Shown: positions 1 to 5,145 of the stretch, one piece after another
Numbering within the stretch: the stretch's first letter is position 1
Layout of the letters: every line of letters starts with the position of its first letter
Assembly: GCA_905480565.1 (NCBI GenBank)
Contig: CAJQQW010000330.1
Coordinates: 1 to 5,145 of the forward strand
DNA length: 5,145 nucleotides
Source of the DNA: an uncultured Halioglobus sp.
GTDB lineage: Bacteria > Pseudomonadota > Gammaproteobacteria > Pseudomonadales > Halieaceae
Direction: 5' to 3'
Notes under the pieces: generated by a model
The model's input: the letters and a program-made list of their open reading frames with translations, nothing else
Database searches by the model: none
Told to the model about the DNA's origin: nothing
Translations under genes and position numbers: made by a program

Positions 1-885
1 ATTGATCTCCACCATCAATTCGCCCGAGACAACACGCGAAAATACATCCTCCGATGACTTCTGCAGCTCCGCCTCACTGGCGGTATAGGTCAGCATCGTA
101 GGTCTTGTTATAAACAGGGAACCCTTGTTGGCTAATATTTGTAGATCGAGCGGCGCTGGCGCGCCCGAGGCATTGCCGAAACTAACCATTAGCCCCCTGG
201 GTCTCAGGCAGTCCAGTGATATCTCGAAGGTCTCCCGACCCACACCATCGTAAACTACAGGCAGTTTTTCGCCCCCAGTGATCTCGAGTACGCGGGCAAG
301 GACATCCTCGGTGCGGTAATTTATGACATGAGTATAACCATGCGCTCGCGCTAATACGGCCTTTTCTTCAGATCCGACAGTGCCGATAACATTAGCACCA
401 ATGCTTCTAGCCCACTGACCAAACAACAACCCGACACCACCCGCTGCCGCATGAAACAGGCAGGCCTCCCCCGCCTTTATCGGATAGGTGCGCTGCAACA
501 GATACTCAGCGGTCTGTCCCTTCAACAGCACGGCTGCCGCCTGCTCGAAGCCCACTCCCTGCGGTATCTTCACCAGTCGCGTCGCGGGCAGATTAATTGC
601 CTCCGCGTAAGCACCAAAGCCGGCAGAGCAATACGCAACCCGATCGCCTTCGGACAGTTCCACGCCTTCGCCAACAGCCTGTACTTCTCCGGCGCCCTCC
701 AGTCCGAGACCCGTCGGCAATGGCAGTGGATAGAGACCACTGCGGTGATAGGTATCGATATAGTTCAAACCAATCGCCTTGTTCGTCACCGTCACCATAC
801 CTGGCCCAGGGGGCCCAATGTCCACTTCCTGCAGCTCCATAACATCGGGCCCACCGGTCTCATTAATTCTCACTGCGCTTATCAT
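1..885 (-). CDS. qorA: NADPH:quinone oxidoreductase, QorA/zeta-crystallin type (partial, C-terminus off the left edge)
   Basis: Cytosolic NADPH-dependent reductase of quinones, a zinc-free member of the medium-chain dehydrogenase/reductase superfamily. Reading the minus strand from ATG at 885-883 gives 295 uninterrupted codons to the window edge. The E. coli protein has about 327 residues, so some 30 C-terminal residues are missing. Seen in the translation: the GroES-like N-terminal domain with NYIDTYHRSGLYP at 41-53; LKGQTAEYLL at 121-130; and the Rossmann nucleotide-binding segment LFHAAAGGVG at 143-152. Residues 139-160 fit the quinone oxidoreductase/zeta-crystallin signature (G-E-x2-L-x3-A-A-G-G-x-G-x4-Q-x2-R). 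VVYDGVGRETFE (210-221) and RGLMVSFGNASG (230-241) nearly repeat the E. coli sequence. I see no cysteine cluster for structural zinc, as expected for this subgroup. The start is supported by GGAG five bases upstream and by alignment to E. coli QorA. The gene is divergent from the helicase. No frameshift is visible. Confidence 0.95.
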   Translation of the reverse strand, partial: MISAVRINETGGPDVMELQEVDIGPPGPGMVTVTNKAIGLNYIDTYHRSGLYPLPLPTGLGLEGAGEVQAVGEGVELSEGDRVAYCSAGFGAYAEAINLPATRLVKIPQGVGFEQAAAVLLKGQTAEYLLQRTYPIKAGEACLFHAAAGGVGLLFGQWARSIGANVIGTVGSEEKAVLARAHGYTHVINYRTEDVLARVLEITGGEKLPVVYDGVGRETFEISLDCLRPRGLMVSFGNASGAPAPLDLQILANKGSLFITRPTMLTYTASEAELQKSSEDVFSRVVSGELMVEIN

Positions 886-890
886 AAGAT

Positions 891-894
891 CTCC
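891..894 (-). promoter_or_regulatory. Ribosome-binding site of qorA
   Basis: On the minus strand GGAG sits five bases before the ATG at 885-883, which is normal spacing. It supports this start over the in-frame ATG at codon 16. Confidence 0.7.
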
Positions 895-999
895 ACACAA
901 CACGTTCACGGCTCACTGACACGGAAATATTTCTGCAAGTCCAATCTTCACTCACTGAAATACCGGCGCCATCATACCTTGTATAACGACCCATCACCG

Positions 1000-1068
1000 A
1001 AGGAGGTGCCCACGGGCTTGCAAAGCCAGAATTTGAGCGTACCCTCTCCACTCGTAGACACCCCCTGA
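1000..1068 (+). other. Orphan Shine-Dalgarno sequence and possible short leader ORF
   Basis: AAGGAGGTG at 1000-1008 is a perfect match to the 16S anti-Shine-Dalgarno complement, yet no ATG follows at usable distance. The nearest possible start is TTG at 1018-1020, 11 bases after the GGAGG core. It would encode 16 codons ending at TGA 1066-1068, 27 bases before the helicase GTG and in the same frame. This could be a translated leader that affects helicase expression, or a chance match. The peptide (LQSQNLSVPSPLVDTP) has no feature I recognise. Confidence 0.18.
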
Positions 1069-1080
1069 TTCGCAGCCCCC

Positions 1081-1085
1081 GGAGG
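1081..1085 (+). promoter_or_regulatory. Ribosome-binding site of the DEAD-box helicase
   Basis: GGAGG lies ten bases before GTG at 1096. The in-frame stop at 1066-1068 and the absence of any other ATG, GTG or TTG between it and 1096 leave GTG 1096 as the only start that preserves the N-terminal helicase sequence. This site therefore decides the start, although the spacer is slightly long. Confidence 0.65.
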
Positions 1086-1095
1086 TTCAACTCGC

Positions 1096-2415
1096 GTGTT
1101 CGACGACATTCAACTGGATCGCCAGTTGCGCCTGGGAGTGGATGCACTCGCGTTCAGCAAGCCAACGGCCGTACAGGCCCTATCAATACCTATAGCCCTC
1201 AAAGGACGGGATATGATGGTCTGCGCCGAGACCGGCAGCGGCAAGACACTAGCCTACCTCGTCCCTCTGGCCCAGCGCATTCTTACGACAGAACATACAC
1301 GCTCGGGCGGCACACTCGCACTGGTGTTAGTACCGACCCGTGAGCTGGCCCGGCAGGTTCTCAAGCACTGCCGGCAACTGCTGAAGAAATCACCTTTGCG
1401 TGTTGAAGCCATCACCGGCGGTGAGGAGTTCAGATACCAGCAAGCGGCATTGCGCAAAGATCCGGAAATCCTGGTCGCAACACCGGGGCGCATGCTCGAA
1501 CACTGCAAACGAGGCAGTGCCGATCTTGGGATATTGCAAACGCTGGTGCTGGACGAGGCAGATCGTATGCTGGATCTTGGCTTGCGCGAGGACGTGTTGG
1601 CTATCGCTTCGTTCACCGCGACCCCACAAACGCTGCTCTACTCCGCCACATTGACTCATCGCGGGGTCAAGGAGATGGCAGACACACTACTCAAGCATCC
1701 GGAAACCATCAGTACCGGAAAGGAGCGTGCGGCCCATAACAACATCGTTCATCAGTTGATAATGGCGGACAGTCAAACACACAAGAACGCGCTTTTGCTG
1801 CGGCTGCTGCAAGAGGGTGAGTACACGCGCGCACTCGTGTTTGGAAACAAGCGCACAACCGCCGCTCGACTCGCTGATCTTGCAGGCACACAGTCTCTGC
1901 GCTGCGGTTGCCTGCACGGAGAGATGACGACTGAAGAACGCAGGCTGGTCGTGCAGCGCTTTCACAACGGCAAGATCAATGTGCTGTGTGCAAGCGACGT
2001 CGCTGCTCGCGGGCTGGATGTATCGGGTATCGAAGTAGTAATCAATTACGACATTCCACACAGCGGCGACGATTACGTGCACCGCACAGGACGCACCGGC
2101 AGAGCGGGCGCCTCCGGTATTGCGATTTCCCTTGCCTCCGCCGCTGAATGGAAACAGGTACAAAGTATCCAGCGCTACCTGTCACTGGACTTCGAGAGCC
2201 TCTCACTGCCCGGACTGATAGCCAGGTTCAACGGCAAACATAAGACTTCTGCCTCAACCACTCATCATCCCGATGAACAGCGTAAGGCAATCAGGGCTAA
2301 GGACGAGAGCAGCGCCAATCCCCAGTCAAATAAGTCGTCCGGTCGTGCGCGACGCAGAGCTACTCCGGAAGAAAACGATGGATTTTCTCCCCTGAAGAAA
2401 AAACCTGGGAAATGA
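1096..2415 (+). CDS. DEAD-box ATP-dependent RNA helicase, SrmB/RhlE-like
   Basis: ATP-dependent unwinding or remodelling of RNA in the cytoplasm; relatives act in ribosome assembly and mRNA decay. The 439-residue protein has every core motif. They are the Q motif region (F20, PTAVQ 23-27), Walker A AETGSGKT 44-51, motif Ia PTRELA 80-85, GG at 108-109, TPGR 129-132, DEAD 153-156, SAT 183-185, DVAARGLD 301-308 and HRTGRTGRAG 329-338. Both RecA-like domains are complete, and all motif residues needed for ATP hydrolysis are present. From about residue 384 the chain becomes polar, low in complexity and strongly basic at the end (RARRR 417-421, KKK 434-436), a typical RNA-binding tail. ITGG, LDEADRMLD and GEM followed by SGDDYVHR resemble SrmB more than RhlB, but assignment to a named paralogue is uncertain, so no symbol is given. 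GTG is the start. The stop overlaps the thpR start by four bases, indicating co-translation. Confidence 0.95.
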   Translation: MFDDIQLDRQLRLGVDALAFSKPTAVQALSIPIALKGRDMMVCAETGSGKTLAYLVPLAQRILTTEHTRSGGTLALVLVPTRELARQVLKHCRQLLKKSPLRVEAITGGEEFRYQQAALRKDPEILVATPGRMLEHCKRGSADLGILQTLVLDEADRMLDLGLREDVLAIASFTATPQTLLYSATLTHRGVKEMADTLLKHPETISTGKERAAHNNIVHQLIMADSQTHKNALLLRLLQEGEYTRALVFGNKRTTAARLADLAGTQSLRCGCLHGEMTTEERRLVVQRFHNGKINVLCASDVAARGLDVSGIEVVINYDIPHSGDDYVHRTGRTGRAGASGIAISLASAAEWKQVQSIQRYLSLDFESLSLPGLIARFNGKHKTSASTTHHPDEQRKAIRAKDESSANPQSNKSSGRARRRATPEENDGFSPLKKKPGK

Positions 2416-2945
2416 TTCGCGCCTTTTTCGGAGTCGGGCTCGAGGAGCGCGACAGGACCCGTATAACAGACTGGCGTGATCAGGCCTGTGCCTGCGAAGG
2501 CAAACCGGTTCCGCCTGCCAACCTCCACATCACACTTGCCTTCATCGGCGATATCAAGCGGACTGCGCTGGAGCACATCGCCGATGCCGCAGAAAGCTAT
2601 TTCGCCATGAATGTTATCGGCGGCGGCACACTGGTACTGGATACCGTGGGCTACTGGTCCAAACCGGGTATTTTCTGGATAGGCCCGAGCCAGTGGCCGC
2701 AGACTCTGAACCGCTTGTCACAAAAGCTGGGGCATCTATCTTGCGCCGCCGGCGGCAAACGCAACAACCGTCCCTTCCAACCCCACGTCACCCTGCACAG
2801 GCGATGCCGCAACCCGCCAGCGGCGCCCCTGTATGAACCAAACGTCAGCCTCTCGTATGCACACTGCACTCTTTTCGAATCGCATCAAGGCAAAAAGGGC
2901 GTCAGCTACCACGCTCTGGAGCGATGGCCACTGCAGCCACAGTAA
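2412..2945 (+). CDS. thpR: RNA 2',3'-cyclic phosphodiesterase ThpR (LigT/2H phosphoesterase family)
   Basis: Opens RNA 2',3'-cyclic phosphate ends to a 2'-phosphate; some homologues also ligate tRNA halves through a 2'-5' bond in vitro. The 177-residue protein is of normal family length. The two HxT catalytic motifs that define 2H phosphoesterases are intact: HIT at 39-41 (H39, T41) within NLHITLAFIGD, and HVT at 125-127 (H125, T127) within NRPFQPHVTLHR. The start MIRAFFGVGL and the end YHALERWPL correspond to the ends of E. coli ThpR, so the ATG at 2412 is well supported. That ATG shares bases with the helicase stop (ATGA). The nearest purine-rich stretch is poorly placed: GAAG is about 14 bases upstream, and GGGA ends only one base before the ATG. 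Translation therefore probably depends on ribosomes finishing the helicase. Ligase activity cannot be judged from sequence. Confidence 0.93.
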   Translation: MIRAFFGVGLEERDRTRITDWRDQACACEGKPVPPANLHITLAFIGDIKRTALEHIADAAESYFAMNVIGGGTLVLDTVGYWSKPGIFWIGPSQWPQTLNRLSQKLGHLSCAAGGKRNNRPFQPHVTLHRRCRNPPAAPLYEPNVSLSYAHCTLFESHQGKKGVSYHALERWPLQPQ

Positions 2946-3058
2946 GAGACGCCACACTGGAATTTTCCTGACCTCAGTATATTTTGGCAGCGAACATACG
3001 ACCCCGGACGGGATTCAGTTAGAATGCCATCCTGACCATTGATCTGGAATACGTGTTC
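2946..3058 (+). promoter_or_regulatory. Intergenic gap before prlC with a weak candidate promoter
   Basis: The gap of 113 bases to the prlC ATG is long enough for a separate promoter. TAGAAT at 3020-3025 matches five of six bases of the sigma-70 -10 consensus and would place the transcript start about 27 bases before the ATG. No good -35 hexamer is found at 16-18 bases upstream. TATATT at 2978-2983 is a second -10-like hexamer, also without a -35. I saw no GC-rich hairpin followed by a T run, so read-through from thpR remains possible. Confidence 0.25.
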
Positions 3059-5092
3059 ATGCCCAACCCCCTGCTTGAAGAAAATACTTTACCGCCATTT
3101 AACGCGATCAAACCACAACAGGTCGAACCTGCCATACGGGATTTGATTGAACGCAGTAAGACGCGCATCAACGCACTTCTTGACGAGCAGAACACGTATA
3201 GCTGGGACAACTTGCTTGCGCCTGTTGAGGCACTGGAGGACGCACTTTCGCAGGCTTGGTCTCCGGTCTCACATCTCAACAGCGTCTGTAACAACGAAGC
3301 AATGCGCCAGGCCTACAATGCCTGCCTGCCCCTGCTGTCTGAGTACCAAACCTGGAAAGGGCAGCATAAAAAGCTGTGTGCCGCGTATCGAGAAATTGCC
3401 GCCAGCCCTGACTTCACATCCAAAAGCGACGGTGTGCGACGTGCGGTGGAAAAAGCACTGCGTGACTTTCGCCTGGCTGGCGTAGACCTGTCCCCAGAGG
3501 AAAAAGTGCGCTACGGCGAACTCAAAAAAAATCTTTCCCACCTCGGCAGCCGCTTTTCCGAGAACGTTCTGGATGCCACCAACGCCTGGTCGCGCCTGGC
3601 CACTCGGGAGGAGCTGGCGGGTCTGCCGGAAACCGCTCTCGCCAGCGCGCGCCAGGCGGCCGAGCAGTCCGGGGACGACGGCTACCTGATCAACCTGGAA
3701 TTTCCCTCGCTGTCTCCTGTATTAAACTACTGTGCCAATCGCGCGCTACGTAAGGAGGTATATACCGCTCACTGCACCCGCGCCTCACAGCAGGGTCCCA
3801 ATGCCGGCGAGTGGGATAATTCCGAATTGATTACGCAAACGCTGGAGCTGCGACACCAGCTTGCGCAACTCCTGGGATTCGATCACTACGCCGATCTGTC
3901 TCTGGCAACCAAGATGGCCGACAGCCCGGACAGCGTAAGACGCTTTCTGGATGAGCTGGCGGAGAAATCGCTGCCTCAAGCACGCCGGGAGTGGGCGGAA
4001 CTGGAAGCATACGCCAAACAGGAAGATGGTCTGGAGAGTCTGGAAGCTTGGGACACCAACTATTACAGCGAAAAACTGCGCGAGGCGCGCTATCAGGTAT
4101 CGCAGGAGGACATTCGCCCCTACCTTCCAGTCGACCGAGTGCTTCCGGGCCTGTTTGAAGTGGTGAGACGGCTGTACGGACTCGAGGTGAGTGAAATAGA
4201 AGAATTTGATCGTTATCACTGCGATGTAAAGCTGTTCGAGGTACTGGCGGAGGGTAAGGTCATCGCCCGCTTTTACCTCGATCTGTACGCGCGGGCCCAC
4301 AAACGCGGCGGGGCCTGGATGGATGAGTGCCGTGTACGCCGCGAAACCAGAGAGGGCCTGCAACTGCCCGTTGCCTACCTCGTGTGCAATTTCACCCCGC
4401 CTGTGAGCGATGAGCCGTCACTGTTGACTCACAATGAACTGACAACGCTCTTTCATGAGTTTGGTCACGGCCTGCATCATATGCTCACGCAACAGACTGT
4501 AGCCGCGATTTCGGGCATCAACGGCGTCGAGTGGGATGCGGTGGAGCTCCCCAGTCAATTTCTCGAAAACTGGTGCTGGGAGCCAGAGGCATTGTCATTC
4601 ATCTCGGGGCATTACCAGACCGGTGAACCCCTGCCTGAGGAGCTGTTGAAGAAACTGAGTGCGGCCAGAAATTTTCAGTCCGGCATGGCGATGGTGAGAC
4701 AACTGGAGTTCGCGCTTTTCGATTTGCGGCTACATGCAGATTGGGGCTCAAACACCATTACCTCAGTGCAGAGCCTGCTTGACGATGTGCGTAAACAGGT
4801 CGCCGTGGCCAGCGCACCCTCTTTCAACCGGTTTCAGAACGGTTTTTCTCATATCTTTGCGGGCGGTTATGCAGCGGGCTACTACAGCTACAAATGGGCA
4901 GAAGTATTATCATCTGATGCCTTTTCCCGCTTTGAGGAGGAAGGCATATTCAACACACAGACGGGGCAAGCATTCAGGCAAAACATATTGGAGGCTGGCG
5001 GCTCAAAGGACGCGATGGAACTGTTTGTCGCCTTCCGCGGCAGAGAGCCCAGTATTGACCCCCTGTTACGTCACAGCGGGATTACCGGTTAG
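3059..5092 (+). CDS. prlC: Oligopeptidase A (zinc metallopeptidase, family M3)
   Basis: Cytosolic zinc endopeptidase that degrades short peptides, including cleaved signal peptides. The 677-residue length is close to the roughly 680 of E. coli PrlC, and similarity runs end to end. Counted from the ATG, the HEFGH zinc-binding motif is at 466-470 (ligands H466 and H470, catalytic E467). The third ligand is E496 in AVELPSQF, followed by LENWCWEPEALSFISGHY. The C-terminal substrate-binding block FAGGYAAGYYSYKWAE is at 600-615, then DAFSRFEEEGIF. The N-terminal SPVSHLNSV and LPLLSEY blocks also match. An in-frame GTG at 3053 would add two residues, but MPNPLL from the ATG at 3059 aligns with MTNPLL of E. 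coli, so the ATG is preferred. The ribosome site is weak either way: GGA at 3046-3048 is 10 bases from the ATG and 4 from the GTG. No signal peptide or membrane segment is seen. Catalytic residues are intact and there is no frameshift. Confidence 0.97.
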   Translation: MPNPLLEENTLPPFNAIKPQQVEPAIRDLIERSKTRINALLDEQNTYSWDNLLAPVEALEDALSQAWSPVSHLNSVCNNEAMRQAYNACLPLLSEYQTWKGQHKKLCAAYREIAASPDFTSKSDGVRRAVEKALRDFRLAGVDLSPEEKVRYGELKKNLSHLGSRFSENVLDATNAWSRLATREELAGLPETALASARQAAEQSGDDGYLINLEFPSLSPVLNYCANRALRKEVYTAHCTRASQQGPNAGEWDNSELITQTLELRHQLAQLLGFDHYADLSLATKMADSPDSVRRFLDELAEKSLPQARREWAELEAYAKQEDGLESLEAWDTNYYSEKLREARYQVSQEDIRPYLPVDRVLPGLFEVVRRLYGLEVSEIEEFDRYHCDVKLFEVLAEGKVIARFYLDLYARAHKRGGAWMDECRVRRETREGLQLPVAYLVCNFTPPVSDEPSLLTHNELTTLFHEFGHGLHHMLTQQTVAAISGINGVEWDAVELPSQFLENWCWEPEALSFISGHYQTGEPLPEELLKKLSAARNFQSGMAMVRQLEFALFDLRLHADWGSNTITSVQSLLDDVRKQVAVASAPSFNRFQNGFSHIFAGGYAAGYYSYKWAEVLSSDAFSRFEEEGIFNTQTGQAFRQNILEAGGSKDAMELFVAFRGREPSIDPLLRHSGITG

Positions 5093-5145
5093 ACGGCAGC
5101 ACCGGGAATTGCCAGCCCAAAGTCAACGGGGCATTCAGTAACGAT
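5093..5145. other. Right-edge tail after prlC, no gene identified
   Basis: The 53 bases hold no ATG on the plus strand and no terminator hairpin with a T run. Two minus-strand frames are open from the window edge and end at TAA 5091-5089 or TAA 5084-5082, so the C-terminal end of a convergent gene is possible. The stretch is too short to test, and neither translated tail is one I recognise. Confidence 0.3.

Larger units (their letters stand above)
886..1095. promoter_or_regulatory. Divergent intergenic region between qorA and the helicase
   Basis: These 210 bases lie between two divergently oriented genes, so they must carry promoters for both directions; this is inference from gene order. 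Candidate -10 boxes are weak. TATGAT on the minus strand (976-971) would serve qorA, and TATAAC on the plus strand (982-987) would serve the helicase. Neither has a recognisable -35 hexamer at 16-18 bases. The two boxes nearly abut, so if both are real the promoters would be back to back and could interfere. The octamer CTCACTGA occurs twice (912-919 and 951-958). No stem-loop terminator or riboswitch-like fold was apparent. The open frames that cross this region on both strands have no recognisable protein similarity. Confidence 0.45.

Noticed and set aside
451..1068. 205-codon plus-strand open frame across qorA and the intergenic region
   Set aside because: Most of it is antisense to the well-supported qorA coding sequence, its translation resembles no family, and it has no good ribosome site.
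863..1147. 94-codon minus-strand open frame covering the divergent region
   Set aside because: It overlaps the starts of both qorA and the helicase, and its composition (many Arg, Gly and Ser) is that of a chance frame. No recognisable motif.
1687..2163. 158-codon minus-strand open frame inside the helicase
   Set aside because: It is antisense to conserved helicase motifs, and the frame is explained by codon bias of the real gene.
1096..2945. Helicase plus phosphodiesterase as an RNA-repair or anti-phage defence cassette
   Set aside because: No ligase (RtcB-like or T4 Rnl-like), toxin nuclease, reverse transcriptase or sensor domain is nearby. Both proteins look like housekeeping family members, and flanking genes are core metabolic ones.
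2930..3015. Rho-independent terminator after thpR
   Set aside because: Short inverted matches such as TGGC/GCCA near 2925 and CCCG/CGGG near 3005 have stems of only four bases or impossibly small loops, and no T run follows.
3751..3760. Strong Shine-Dalgarno-like TAAGGAGGTA inside prlC
   Set aside because: No ATG, GTG or TTG follows at 4-12 bases, and the bases encode conserved residues (R-K-E-V-Y, compare R-E-E-M-Y in E. coli). At most it might slow ribosomes.
3785..4363. 192-codon minus-strand open frame inside prlC
   Set aside because: Although long, it is fully antisense to conserved PrlC sequence and its product shows no family resemblance. Long shadow frames are common at this base composition.
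1..5145. Insertion sequences, CRISPR repeats, tRNA or rRNA genes
   Set aside because: No terminal inverted repeats, transposase motifs, regularly spaced repeats or tRNA-like cloverleaf sequence were found on reading both strands.

Overview
The window is ordinary chromosomal DNA of a gammaproteobacterium. The evidence is the close residue-by-residue resemblance, recalled from memory, of three proteins to Escherichia coli QorA, ThpR and PrlC. GC content looks to be in the mid-50s percent by eye, and spacing is compact. A marine lineage such as Halieaceae/Cellvibrionales is a guess, not something the sequence proves.

Layout: (1) 1-885, minus strand: the N-terminal 295 codons of a zinc-free NADPH:quinone oxidoreductase (QorA); its C-terminus lies beyond the left edge. 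(2) 886-1095: a 210-bp divergent intergenic region that must hold the control signals of the left gene and the rightward genes. It also contains an unexplained near-perfect Shine-Dalgarno sequence. (3) 1096-2415, plus: a complete SrmB/RhlE-type DEAD-box RNA helicase with a GTG start and a basic C-terminal tail. (4) 2412-2945, plus: ThpR (LigT family), an RNA 2',3'-cyclic phosphodiesterase that overlaps the helicase stop by ATGA. (5) 2946-3058: a short intergenic gap with a weak candidate -10 box. (6) 3059-5092, plus: a complete oligopeptidase A (PrlC), a zinc peptidase of family M3. (7) 5093-5145: a 53-base tail with no identifiable gene.

The helicase and thpR form a tight, translationally coupled pair, and both products act on RNA. 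prlC lies 113 bases downstream (counted to its ATG) on the same strand. It may be read through from the pair or have its own promoter; no convincing terminator is visible between them. qorA is transcribed away from this group.

I found no mobile element, CRISPR array, tRNA, rRNA, riboswitch or defence-type cassette. Every gene belongs to a known housekeeping family with intact key motifs. The items worth a second look are the helicase-thpR coupling and the orphan ribosome-binding sequence upstream of the helicase.
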